22,385 nt of DNA from JBHIBC01 sp046758905 (lineage in GTDB: Bacteria > Acidobacteriota > Polarisedimenticolia > Gp22-AA2), in assembly GCA_046758905.1 (NCBI GenBank), contig JBHIBC010000047.1, positions 1-22,385 on the forward strand, given 5' to 3'. Each line of letters opens with the position of its first letter. Position 1 is the first letter of the stretch. Shown piece by piece: positions 15,361 through 22,344 of this stretch. The position numbers and the translations under genes are program-made. The notes under the pieces were generated by a model. It had not been told where the DNA came from and ran no database searches. It saw only the letters and a program-made list of their open reading frames with translations.

Positions 15361-16755
15361 CTATTTCAAGTATTCCGCCGCCAGGGCCTCGCCCCAGGCC
15401 CGGCGCAGCTCGGCCAGGGTGTAGCGGGTGGCCGCCTCGAAGGCCTCGTCCAGGGTGGCGCCTTCCGCCAGGGCCTCCAGCACCTCGAGGATCCTGAAGA
15501 ACCCCTCCCGCGCGGCCAGGAAGTCGATGAACGACAGGGCCGAGACGTAGGTGAAGGACGTGCCCCAGGAGGTCGTGTCGCCCAGCCGGCTGTACTCGGC
15601 CGCCAGCTCCCGCCCCTCGGCCGGCGAGATGGTGCGGCCCTCGACCTGCTGCGCGATCCCTTCGTGCAGCCAGCGCGGGGCCGTCCCGCGGCTCTTCCCC
15701 GAGATGAAGGCGTGCGCCAGCTCATGGATCAGGACGCTCCGGGCGTCGCCGTCAAGCTCCTCGAGGCCGCCGATCGGCACCCGGATCTTGCCGTCGTACA
15801 GGCCGCCGACGTTGCGCTCGGCCCGGGTCGCCTCGTAGAACTGGCGCTGCGGGTAGACGATCACCACGATAGGCTGGCGGGGGTAATAGTCGAAGTGGAC
15901 GACCATCCGGGTGAACTCCGCCTCGAGGTGCTCGAGGATCCGGGCGCCGAGATCCGCGCCGGAGCGCTCGCCGTCGTATTTCAGCGTGAAGTGAGCGGCT
16001 TCGGAACGCAGGTAGTCGCCGTCGATCCGGTGCTCTCTCCGCAGCTTCTCGATGCGGCGGTCGATCCGCGCGTGCGGCGCGATCTCGTTGGCCCGACGCC
16101 AGATCTCCAGCGCGTCCTCGGGCCGTTCCTGGCTGTTGTACACGTCTCCGAGGAGGACCATCAGGCGGGCGTCGCGCGGGTGCTCGACGAGGGCCGACTC
16201 GAGCGTCGAGCGGGCATAGATATCCCGGCCTTGCGCGAAGTAGGTGGCGGCCAGCCCCAGCAGCGCGCCGGGGTCGCGCCGATCGTAGCGGAGCGCCTCG
16301 CGGAACCGTGACAGTGACTCCTCGAAGTCGCGCCTCTTGTAAGCCCGCGTCCCGAGCGAGTTGAGGAGGGACACGATCCGGCGGGTGTTCTCGGCGCGCG
16401 CGTCGGGCCGGTTCCGTAGGCGTCGCTTGAGATCCGCCAGGCGGCGGTCGATCTGCGCCGGAGTGAGGTCCGGATGCCCGGCCTCCGCCGGACGGGCGCC
16501 GTCCTCGGGCGGCCGCTCAGCGGGGCCCGTCGGGGGCGCCGGGAGCCTCTCGATGCGCGCGACCTCCGATCTCGGGACCACGATCTTCAGGCCGCCCTGC
16601 AGCACGATGAGGTCGTCGCCCCGCTCCTCCCACGAGTCGGCGTCGATGAGCCCGCCGTTCTTGAGGTGGATGACGTCGGCGCGGCCCGCTCCGACCGAGG
16701 TGAGCGAGAGAAGGACGGCCAGGACGGTGCCGACCCGCAGCGCCGCGCGGTTCAT
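15361..16755 (-). CDS. Secreted TPR metallopeptidase (HExxH, peptidase MA-like)
   Basis: 464-residue exported zinc peptidase. The signal peptide (ALRVGTVLAVLLSLTSVGAG, about 5-24) is followed by a short beta region (DVIHLKNGGLIDADSW), TPR-like repeats at about 115-225 and a gluzincin domain with HELAH (344-348), the third ligand expected at E365 in WLHEG. Upstream in-frame codons to 16899 would lack a signal peptide and run through the preceding gene's 3' end; the ATG at 16755 is therefore chosen. That ATG overlaps the TGA that ends the uninterrupted frame of the preceding DUF4388-SPOR gene (ATGA), indicating translational coupling. Substrate unknown; envelope protein processing or turnover is a reasonable guess. 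Confidence 0.85.
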   Translation of the reverse strand: MNRAALRVGTVLAVLLSLTSVGAGRADVIHLKNGGLIDADSWEERGDDLIVLQGGLKIVVPRSEVARIERLPAPPTGPAERPPEDGARPAEAGHPDLTPAQIDRRLADLKRRLRNRPDARAENTRRIVSLLNSLGTRAYKRRDFEESLSRFREALRYDRRDPGALLGLAATYFAQGRDIYARSTLESALVEHPRDARLMVLLGDVYNSQERPEDALEIWRRANEIAPHARIDRRIEKLRREHRIDGDYLRSEAAHFTLKYDGERSGADLGARILEHLEAEFTRMVVHFDYYPRQPIVVIVYPQRQFYEATRAERNVGGLYDGKIRVPIGGLEELDGDARSVLIHELAHAFISGKSRGTAPRWLHEGIAQQVEGRTISPAEGRELAAEYSRLGDTTSWGTSFTYVSALSFIDFLAAREGFFRILEVLEALAEGATLDEAFEAATRYTLAELRRAWGEALAAEYLK

Positions 16756-16874
16756 GGGCGCGGGGCCCGCGGATTCAGACGCTCCAGCGACACCACGATC
16801 GGCCGGATGCCCGATTCGGCGAAGTACGGGGGCAGATCCGCGACGGCCGCGCGCGCGGCCTCCCCGCTCCCCTA
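16752..16874 (-). other. In-frame continuation of the DUF4388-SPOR gene beyond TAG
   Basis: After TAG (16874-16872) the same frame reads 39 sense codons, including GEAARAAVADLPPYFAESG and IRPIVVSLE, then TGA at 16754-16752. This completes the SPOR-like fold (G-x-x-x-x-x-x-A-x-x-A-x-x-x-L-P...P-x-V-V-x-L) begun before the stop. The TGA makes an ATGA overlap with the peptidase ATG. The full reading would be 600 residues. Confidence 0.85.
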
Positions 16875-18554
16875 GCTTCCCCAGCAGGCCCCGTAACACG
16901 ATCGGCCCCGGAAGGAGAACGGCACGAAAAAGAACGAGCCGCCGTCGCCCGATCGCGACCGTGCCTCCCTGAGGGTCTGCGCCTCGCAGGCGATCATCAG
17001 CTGCAGGGTGAACCTCCCCGGACCCTCGGAGGCCGCCAGCTTCCGGAAAACGGAGGAGGCGGCTGTGGGGTCGCCCGCGTCGAACGTCCGCAGGGTCGCG
17101 GCGTAGCGCGCCGCGTCCCGGAAAGGCGAGGCCGACCCAGGAGGAGGCCTCGCGGCCGCCTGCTGCGGCTCCTCGGGGACCCGGGATGCGCCCGGCCGCG
17201 GCGGCGACCCCGACTCCTCCGCGGGCGTGGTCGTCCCGACGGGCGGAGGGGGCCGGGATGCCTCCCCCGGCGCGGACCGGACATCCGCCGGGCCGGCCCC
17301 GGCGGCGATCGTCGCGTCGGGGCGCGTCCCCGCGCCGGGCGGTTCGTCCCGACGTCCGCGGAAGATGAGCCAGAGGCCCGCCGCCGAGGCGGCCAGGACG
17401 AGCGCGGCGAGGCCTAGGGAGACGAGGAGCCGCCGAGGCTCTTCCCTGCGCGAGGAGACCTTCCCGTCGAACGACAGGCGCACCGGACCCGCGTGAACGC
17501 GCTCCCCGGTCTGTGGGTCAACCTCCCACTCCGCCTCGCCTCCGGGAGGGCGGGCGAAGGCGGGCAGCTCCTCGCTCGGGATCGGGGGCGGCTCGGCGTC
17601 GATCTCCCGTCCGGACGCGGCCACGGGGCCCGGGGGCGCCGGGGGGGTCGCGTCGGCCGACACCACCGCCTCGTCGCCGTCCGGCTCGGGCGCAGGCGCC
17701 GGGGCCGGCTGCTCGCGCGCCGCCGGCTCCGGCGCGGCGGCCGCCTCCGCGGTCGCGAGCTCCGGCTCGAGGATCGCCTCCTCCTCTCCTCCCCTCACCC
17801 CGATCCGGCGGCCCGCCTCGACGCGGGGCCGCTGCTCCTCGGTGGGTGCCGCGCGCTCCGCCAGCCCCAGAACGTCGAGGGCGAGGACCAGCTTGCTGAC
17901 GGTGAAGTCGTCGAGCGAGGTCTGGCCGCTCAGCTCGCGCAGGCTCAGGAACCCGTCCAGGCCGCGCGCCACCCGATCCGTCGGGGCGTCGAGATTGAGC
18001 GCCCTGAGGCCTTCCGGAAGCGCCGCGGTCGGGCGGTACACGGATTCCATCGAGCCGACCTGGCGGACGATCCACTGCCGATCGGGCGCCTCCATCAGGG
18101 CATCCAGGATGAGCCGCGCGGTCGGGAGCCCCAGGACCGTCACCTGGGCCGGCAGCGGGCCGGCGTCACACTGGTACCGGCCGGACGAGAGCGTGCAGCA
18201 GGACGCGAGGATCTGGCGCACCTGCTCGCGGGCTCCCTGCAACAGCTCCGTCGCGGTCAGGAACCCCATCTCGATGAGGGTCTTGCCGAGGGATCCGCCC
18301 GGCGCCAGCCGCGATCTCGCCAGGTCGAGCTGCTGTTGGGTCAGGTGCCCGGAACGGATCAGGACGTGTGCGAGGCGATCCGGCTCGGCGTTGCTGGCGG
18401 CCGAGGCCACCTCGCCGCGCTTGAAGTAGATCACCTTCGTCGTGGAGCCGACGCCGACGCGCAGGGTCCCCTCGAACCCGTCGCGGTGCAGCTGCGCGAT
18501 CAGGCGGGGCAGGAAGATCTCGGGGACCGATCCCTTGAGCGGGAGATCGTGCAT
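16872..18554 (-). CDS. Membrane DUF4388 protein with SPOR-like C-terminus, cut by an amber codon
   Basis: 560 residues as read to the TAG at 16874-16872. The N-terminal DUF4388 domain (about 4-130; EGTLRVGVGSTTKVIYFKRG, GGSLGKTLIEMGFLTATEL) is cytoplasmic. A second helical part follows to about 235, then a long Pro/Ala/Glu-rich linker, one membrane helix (about 376-398), and an outside Pro-rich linker leading to a SPOR-like domain starting near 514 (GRFTLQLMIACEAQTL, FFFVPFSFRGRSCYGACWG). The TAG falls in the middle of that domain; the frame continues in register to 16752. It is the first gene of the four-gene minus-strand unit, behind a good promoter. A cytoplasmic adaptor linked through the membrane to a glycan-binding domain is the likely architecture. 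Confidence 0.8.
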   Translation of the reverse strand: MHDLPLKGSVPEIFLPRLIAQLHRDGFEGTLRVGVGSTTKVIYFKRGEVASAASNAEPDRLAHVLIRSGHLTQQQLDLARSRLAPGGSLGKTLIEMGFLTATELLQGAREQVRQILASCCTLSSGRYQCDAGPLPAQVTVLGLPTARLILDALMEAPDRQWIVRQVGSMESVYRPTAALPEGLRALNLDAPTDRVARGLDGFLSLRELSGQTSLDDFTVSKLVLALDVLGLAERAAPTEEQRPRVEAGRRIGVRGGEEEAILEPELATAEAAAAPEPAAREQPAPAPAPEPDGDEAVVSADATPPAPPGPVAASGREIDAEPPPIPSEELPAFARPPGGEAEWEVDPQTGERVHAGPVRLSFDGKVSSRREEPRRLLVSLGLAALVLAASAAGLWLIFRGRRDEPPGAGTRPDATIAAGAGPADVRSAPGEASRPPPPVGTTTPAEESGSPPRPGASRVPEEPQQAAARPPPGSASPFRDAARYAATLRTFDAGDPTAASSVFRKLAASEGPGRFTLQLMIACEAQTLREARSRSGDGGSFFFVPFSFRGRSCYGACWGS

Positions 18555-18595
18555 GGCGAATCCGGACGACCTCCATGGGGGCCGTCGCGAGGGCC

Positions 18596-18624
18596 ATCAT
18601 AGGGATGGGTCCTGGGAGAGTCAA
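18596..18624 (-). promoter_or_regulatory. Sigma70-type promoter of the four-gene DUF4388/kinase unit
   Basis: Minus strand: TTGACT (18624-18619), 17-nt spacer, TATGAT (18601-18596). Both boxes match consensus in 5 of 6 positions. Expected start near 18588, about 35 nt before the ATG at 18554. Confidence 0.75.
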
Positions 18625-18660
18625 GGAAGGTGCCCGCGGGAGGGTCCGGCGCGGCCTCGA

Positions 18661-18690
18661 TTGCGCGCCGGCCGCCTCGCGGTCTAGACT
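18661..18690 (+). promoter_or_regulatory. Promoter of nadB, near-leaderless
   Basis: TTGCGC (18661-18666), 18-nt spacer, TAGACT (18685-18690), then 11 nt to the nadB ATG without a Shine-Dalgarno sequence. Predicted start about 5 nt before ATG. It is divergent from the promoter at 18596-18624. Confidence 0.5.
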
Positions 18691-18701
18691 GATAGCTCCC
18701 G

Positions 18702-20297
18702 ATGCAACAGATCAGCTTCGACGCCATCGTGGTGGGCAGCGGCATCGCCGGACTGCGGGCGGCCATCGGTATCGCCTCCCGCGGGCGGCGCGTCGCCGTC
18801 CTCACCAAGGACGGCCCGACCGACTCGTCCTCGGACAAGGCCCAGGGAGGGATCGCCGCGGTGCTCTCCGACGACGACGAGGTGGAGCTGCACTACCGCG
18901 ACACGCTGGCCGCGGGAGACGGGCTCTGCAACGAGAGCGCCGTCCAGGTCCTGGTCGAGGAGGGCCCGGCCCGGGCCCTGGAGCTGATCGAGTGGGGGGC
19001 CCGGTTCGACCGGGAGGGCACCGGGCTCGCGCTGGGCCGGGAAGGGGCGCACAGCAAGCGACGCATCCTGCACGCGCGCGGCGACTCGACCGGGCGCGAG
19101 ATCGTGCGCGCGCTCGTCGCCCGGGCCCGCGAGTCGCCGGAGGTGATGATCCTCCCGCACATGTTCTCGATCGACCTCATCATGGCCGGCGGCCGCTGCG
19201 CGGGGCTTCTGGCCCTCGACGAGCGGAGCCGGGAGCGCGCCGTGCTCCGGGGGTCGGCGGTGGTCCTGGCGACCGGAGGGGCGGGGCAGGTCTACCGCGA
19301 GACCACCAACCCTCCCCAGGCGACCGGCGACGGTATGGCGATGGCCTACCGGGCCGGGGCGGAGATGATGGACCTCGAGTTCGTGCAGTTCCACCCGACC
19401 GCGCTGGCGCTGCCGGGCGTGGCCCGGTTCCTCCTGTCCGAGGCCATGCGCGGCGAAGGGGGTCGGCTGGTGAACCGGGCCGGCGAGCCATTCATGCCGA
19501 GGCTGGACCCGCGCGGCGACCTGGCGCCGCGCGACATCGTCGCGCGCGGCATCGTCGAGGAGATGGAGCGCACCGGTCATCCCTGCGTCTACCTGGACAT
19601 GACCGGCCGCGATCCCGATTTCGCGCGAGCCCGCTTCCCGACCATCGCGGCGACCTGCTCCAGATTCGGGATCGACATCGGCGCCGATCGGATCCCCGTC
19701 GCCCCGTGCGCCCACTACATGATGGGCGGCGTCAAGTCCGACCTGTGGGGGCGGACCTCGATCCCGGGGCTGTACGCGGCCGGAGAGGTCGCCTGCACCG
19801 GGGTGCACGGCGCCAACCGGCTGGCCAGCAACTCCCTCCTCGAGGGGCTGGTGTTCGGCGCGCGGGCGGCCCGCGCCATCCTGGAGGACCCGGCGCCGCC
19901 GATCCGGGCGGCCGCGACGCCCGAGATCCGCGAGGTCCGGTCGATCGACGAGAGGGGCGCCGGCCCCGTGATCGCGGCGCTGCAGGGCGTGATGTGGGAG
20001 GGGGTCGGGATCGTCCGGGAGGACGGAGACCTGAGGCGCGCCATCGGCGCGATCCTGGAGCTCGAGACCGGCCTCGACCGGCGGCCCCCGACGCGGCGGG
20101 GACTGGAGGCCCGCAACCTCCTGTTCATCGGACGGCTGATCGCCGAGTCGGCGCTGCGGCGGCGGGAGAGCCGCGGCAGTCACTTCCGCAGGGACTTCCC
20201 GGCGCGTGAGCCGGGCCGGGGACGCCACGCGGTCATCGCGCCGGGCGCCCCGGCCCCGGACCTCCCGCGCCTTCCCGTGCCCGACCTTCCCGAGTGA
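18702..20297 (+). CDS. nadB: L-aspartate oxidase
   Basis: FAD enzyme oxidising L-aspartate to iminoaspartate, the first step of de novo NAD synthesis (with NadA). In 531 residues the FAD-binding GSGIAGL (12-18) is followed by SSDKAQGGIAAVL, the HPTAL segment, RGEGGRLVN, the APRDIVARGI segment, CAHYMMGGV and the C-terminal FAD contact GANRLASNSLLEGLVFG. This pattern distinguishes aspartate oxidase from the related succinate dehydrogenase flavoprotein, as does the absence of an sdh operon. The ATG at 18702 lacks a ribosome site and sits 11 nt after a -10-like TAGACT. nadA and nadC are not in the window. The last 35 residues are a Pro/Arg-rich tail. Confidence 0.94.
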   Translation: MQQISFDAIVVGSGIAGLRAAIGIASRGRRVAVLTKDGPTDSSSDKAQGGIAAVLSDDDEVELHYRDTLAAGDGLCNESAVQVLVEEGPARALELIEWGARFDREGTGLALGREGAHSKRRILHARGDSTGREIVRALVARARESPEVMILPHMFSIDLIMAGGRCAGLLALDERSRERAVLRGSAVVLATGGAGQVYRETTNPPQATGDGMAMAYRAGAEMMDLEFVQFHPTALALPGVARFLLSEAMRGEGGRLVNRAGEPFMPRLDPRGDLAPRDIVARGIVEEMERTGHPCVYLDMTGRDPDFARARFPTIAATCSRFGIDIGADRIPVAPCAHYMMGGVKSDLWGRTSIPGLYAAGEVACTGVHGANRLASNSLLEGLVFGARAARAILEDPAPPIRAAATPEIREVRSIDERGAGPVIAALQGVMWEGVGIVREDGDLRRAIGAILELETGLDRRPPTRRGLEARNLLFIGRLIAESALRRRESRGSHFRRDFPAREPGRGRHAVIAPGAPAPDLPRLPVPDLPE

Positions 20298-20321
20298 GGG
20301 GAGGCCGGGTCCCCGGGCCGT

Positions 20322-20340
20322 CGCCCGCGCGGCGCGGGCG
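20322..20340. repeat. Short imperfect palindrome downstream of nadB
   Basis: CGCCCGCG / CGCGGGCG with a 3-nt centre, 25 nt after the nadB stop. No T-tract follows, so it is a poor intrinsic terminator. It may be a REP-like hairpin (a RAYT-like gene lies 180 bp downstream) or a chance product of high GC. In the 20298-20519 gap I see nothing else convincing. Confidence 0.35.
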
Positions 20341-20519
20341 CCGCGTTCCAGAGTGAGGGCCGATCCGACCGCCCCGTCCGTCACCGGACGCCCCGCCGTC
20401 TCCGCCGACCTCGCGTCCGGCGCCTGCGGACCGTTTCCGGCCTCAGCATCAGGATTGCTAGGAGCGTCCGGCGGTGCGGTCGTGCGCTCGACCGCGGGAG
20501 AGCCGGGAGGGGCGAAGCG

Positions 20520-21050
20520 ATGACCCTGAGGAGGCGATCTGGTTGCGCGTTTCTGGTCACCCTCTGGACCTACGGCGGGCGGCCGATCTTCGCGCGCCCG
20601 GACACTGCACGGCTCTTCTGCAGGACGCTGGGCCACCTGCGCCACAGGCTGGGGTTCCGGCTGCACGCCTACGTCGTGCTGCCGGACCGCGTCCGGATGA
20701 TCCTCGGCGCGCCGGAGGAGGACCCCTACTGGATCCAGGTGGCGGTGCAGCGGTTGAAGTCGCGGTTCGCGCGGGAGGCGAACGCCCGGTCCGGGAGGCC
20801 GGGGCTGGTCTGGCAGGACGCGGACCAGAGGGTGGCCCTCGCCACGCGCGACGACGTGGCCCGGCGGGCGGACCTCCTGCACCGTTACCCGGTGATGTCG
20901 CGTCTCGCGCGCCACCCGGCCGACTGGCGGTGGTCCAGCTTCCGCGCCTGGGCGGGGAGGGGGCGGAGCCCGGCGCCGGTGGACCTCCCGGAGGCCGCCG
21001 ACCTCCGGGCTCGGGTGCGGGCGGCCGTGTCGACGCGGCCTAGCGGATGA
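20520..21050 (+). CDS. Degenerate REP-associated tyrosine transposase-like protein (RAYT, IS200/Y1 fold)
   Basis: 176 residues aligned by eye with the Y1-transposase/RAYT pattern: HAYVVLPDRVRMIL (49-62) corresponds to the usual H-x-Y-V-x-M-P-N-H-V-H-x-L-L, LKSRFAREAN to L-K-x-x-Y-x-x-x-x-N, VWQ (97-99) to the W-Q motif, and HPADWRWSSFRAW to the P-x-x-Y-x-W-S-S ending. The two catalytic HUH histidines are replaced by R57 and R59, and the tyrosine expected just after W-Q is absent (DADQRV). The protein is thus probably not a nuclease, though the fold and nucleic-acid binding could remain. ATG at 20520 has a good GGGAGGGG. The 3' end overlaps the convergent lepB stop by 11 nt. No terminal repeats were found, so it is not a mobile element copy. 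Confidence 0.7.
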   Translation: MTLRRRSGCAFLVTLWTYGGRPIFARPDTARLFCRTLGHLRHRLGFRLHAYVVLPDRVRMILGAPEEDPYWIQVAVQRLKSRFAREANARSGRPGLVWQDADQRVALATRDDVARRADLLHRYPVMSRLARHPADWRWSSFRAWAGRGRSPAPVDLPEAADLRARVRAAVSTRPSG

Positions 21051-21735
21051 TCTGGAAGGTGCGGTCCCAGCGCGACTTCGTGAACAGGTGGGCGATCTTG
21101 GAGCCGATGCTCTGGAGGCGATCGGACAGCGAAGTCTTGAGGTGGGCGTTGCGCTCCTCCTCGTACGACCACCAGATCATGAAGGCCCGCCCCTTCAGGT
21201 TGCCCCGCGGCACGAACCCCCAGCTGCGGCTGTCCTTGCTGAAGTCGCGGTTGTCCCCCATGCAGAACAACGCTCCCTCCGGGATCCGGGTCTTCGGGTA
21301 GTCGGACAGGTCCGAGTTCAGCCCGTGGCTGCGGTGGATCTTGTACGGCTCCTCGAGCGGCTCCCCGTTGATGTAGACCTGGCGGTCGCGGATCTCGATC
21401 ACGTCCCCGGGGAGGCCGATCACTCTCTTGATGTAATCCTTCTCTGGCTCCTCGGGGTACTTGAAGACGGCGATGTCGCCCCGCTCGACCTCGCGGATCG
21501 GCAGCAGGGCCCTCTCCAGCCGCGCGACGATCGGGACCTCCTCCAGCACCGGCGCGTAGGCGAACTTGTTCACCATGATGTAGTCGCCGATCAGGAGGGT
21601 CGGGATCATCGAGCCGGTCGGGATCTTGGACTGCTGGAACACGAAGGCGCGCGCGAACAGCACGAAGATCACGCAGCTGACGATGGTCTCGAAGTAGTCC
21701 CGGACCAGGCTCTTGGGCGTGTCGGCGGAGGTCAT
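21040..21735 (-). CDS. lepB: Signal peptidase I
   Basis: Membrane serine protease that removes signal peptides from exported proteins. One N-terminal membrane helix (about 15-33) precedes the catalytic serine S42 in KIPTGSMIPTL and the general base K103 in KDYIKRVIGLPGD; box E GALFCMGDNRDFSKDSRSWGFV is intact. Length (231 aa) is normal for a single-anchor enzyme. The ATG at 21735 has GAGGAG upstream and its own promoter at 21757-21785, which lies over the end of the preceding LOG-like gene (22-nt gap). It ends in an 11-nt tail-to-tail overlap with the RAYT-like gene. It would process the several exported proteins in this window. Confidence 0.95.
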   Translation of the reverse strand: MTSADTPKSLVRDYFETIVSCVIFVLFARAFVFQQSKIPTGSMIPTLLIGDYIMVNKFAYAPVLEEVPIVARLERALLPIREVERGDIAVFKYPEEPEKDYIKRVIGLPGDVIEIRDRQVYINGEPLEEPYKIHRSHGLNSDLSDYPKTRIPEGALFCMGDNRDFSKDSRSWGFVPRGNLKGRAFMIWWSYEEERNAHLKTSLSDRLQSIGSKIAHLFTKSRWDRTFQIIR

Positions 21736-21756
21736 GGTCTCCTCACGGACGGCGGG

Positions 21757-21785
21757 ATTATAAGGGCGGCGGCGCCCCCAGGCAA
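21757..21785 (-). promoter_or_regulatory. Sigma70-type promoter of lepB
   Basis: Minus strand: TTGCCT (21785-21780), 17-nt spacer, perfect TATAAT (21762-21757). Start expected near 21750, leader about 15 nt including GAGGAG. The boxes lie within the 3' end of the LOG-like gene. Confidence 0.7.
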
Positions 21786-22324
21786 AGCGCGATCGCCTTC
21801 ACCGCCTCACGCGGCGTCCGGACCACCCGGCAGGCGTCGAGCTCCGTCCTCCCGAGGATCCGCAGCCGGGCGAGCTGGTGGAGGAGATCCCGCCACACCG
21901 TCCCGACCAGGACGATGGGCTTCGGCCCGAGCAGCCCCGCCCGGAGGAGGGCCCACAGGAAGGCCAGCTCCGAGAGCGTGCCGCTCCTGCCGGGGAGGAC
22001 GATGAAGGCGGAAGCCGTCTCCACGAGGCGGCGGGTCCGGTCGAACAGGTCGTCCGCCCGGATCTCCCGATCGATGTAAGGATTCGCGGCGCCTCGCCGG
22101 GGGAAGGCGCGGGCGGTCACGCCGATGGAGGTGCCGCCCGCCTCACGGGCGCCCCGGGCCGACGCCTCCATCACCCCGCCGTAGCCGCCGTTGATCACGG
22201 TGAACCCGGCTCCGGCGAGGAGCCGGCCGATGTCGAGCGCCCGCCGATACTCCGGGGAGCCCGGAGGCGGCTCGGAGCCGCCGAAAACGGCGATGGCCGT
22301 TGGGGGCGTCGTCGAGAGGCTCAT
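21758..22324 (-). CDS. LOG-family (lysine decarboxylase-like) nucleotide-binding protein
   Basis: 188-residue Rossmann-like protein of the LOG/TIGR00725-type superfamily, whose characterised members are phosphoribohydrolases on nucleoside monophosphates. Visible motifs are AVFGGSEPP (12-20), INGGYGGVMEAS (44-55), and LPGRSGTLSE (110-119), which corresponds to the family P-G-G-x-G-T-x-x-E; the second glycine is R113, while G115, T116 and E119 are kept. ATG at 22324; a -10-like TATGCT lies 14 nt before it. The lepB promoter overlaps its 3' end. Exact substrate unknown. Confidence 0.78.
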   Translation of the reverse strand: MSLSTTPPTAIAVFGGSEPPPGSPEYRRALDIGRLLAGAGFTVINGGYGGVMEASARGAREAGGTSIGVTARAFPRRGAANPYIDREIRADDLFDRTRRLVETASAFIVLPGRSGTLSELAFLWALLRAGLLGPKPIVLVGTVWRDLLHQLARLRILGRTELDACRVVRTPREAVKAIALCLGAPPPL

Positions 22325-22338
22325 GCCGCCCGGACGTT

Positions 22339-22344
22339 AGCATA
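22339..22344 (-). promoter_or_regulatory. Possible -10 box of the LOG-like gene
   Basis: Minus strand TATGCT lies 14 nt before the ATG at 22324, with no clear ribosome site between and no convincing -35 in the sequence up to the window end. It is another candidate for a very short leader, at low certainty. Confidence 0.3.

Noticed and set aside
16872..16874. Genome-wide recoding of TAG as a sense codon
   Set aside because: At least five other genes in the window end at TAG where their family length and neighbour spacing make it a normal stop.
16756..16899. N-terminal extension of the metallopeptidase
   Set aside because: The 48 extra residues are basic low-complexity sequence before a clear signal peptide, and they overlap the SPOR-like continuation in another frame.
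20298..20519. Intact insertion sequence around the RAYT-like gene
   Set aside because: No flanking terminal repeats or target duplications were seen, catalytic residues are missing, and the frame abuts lepB.
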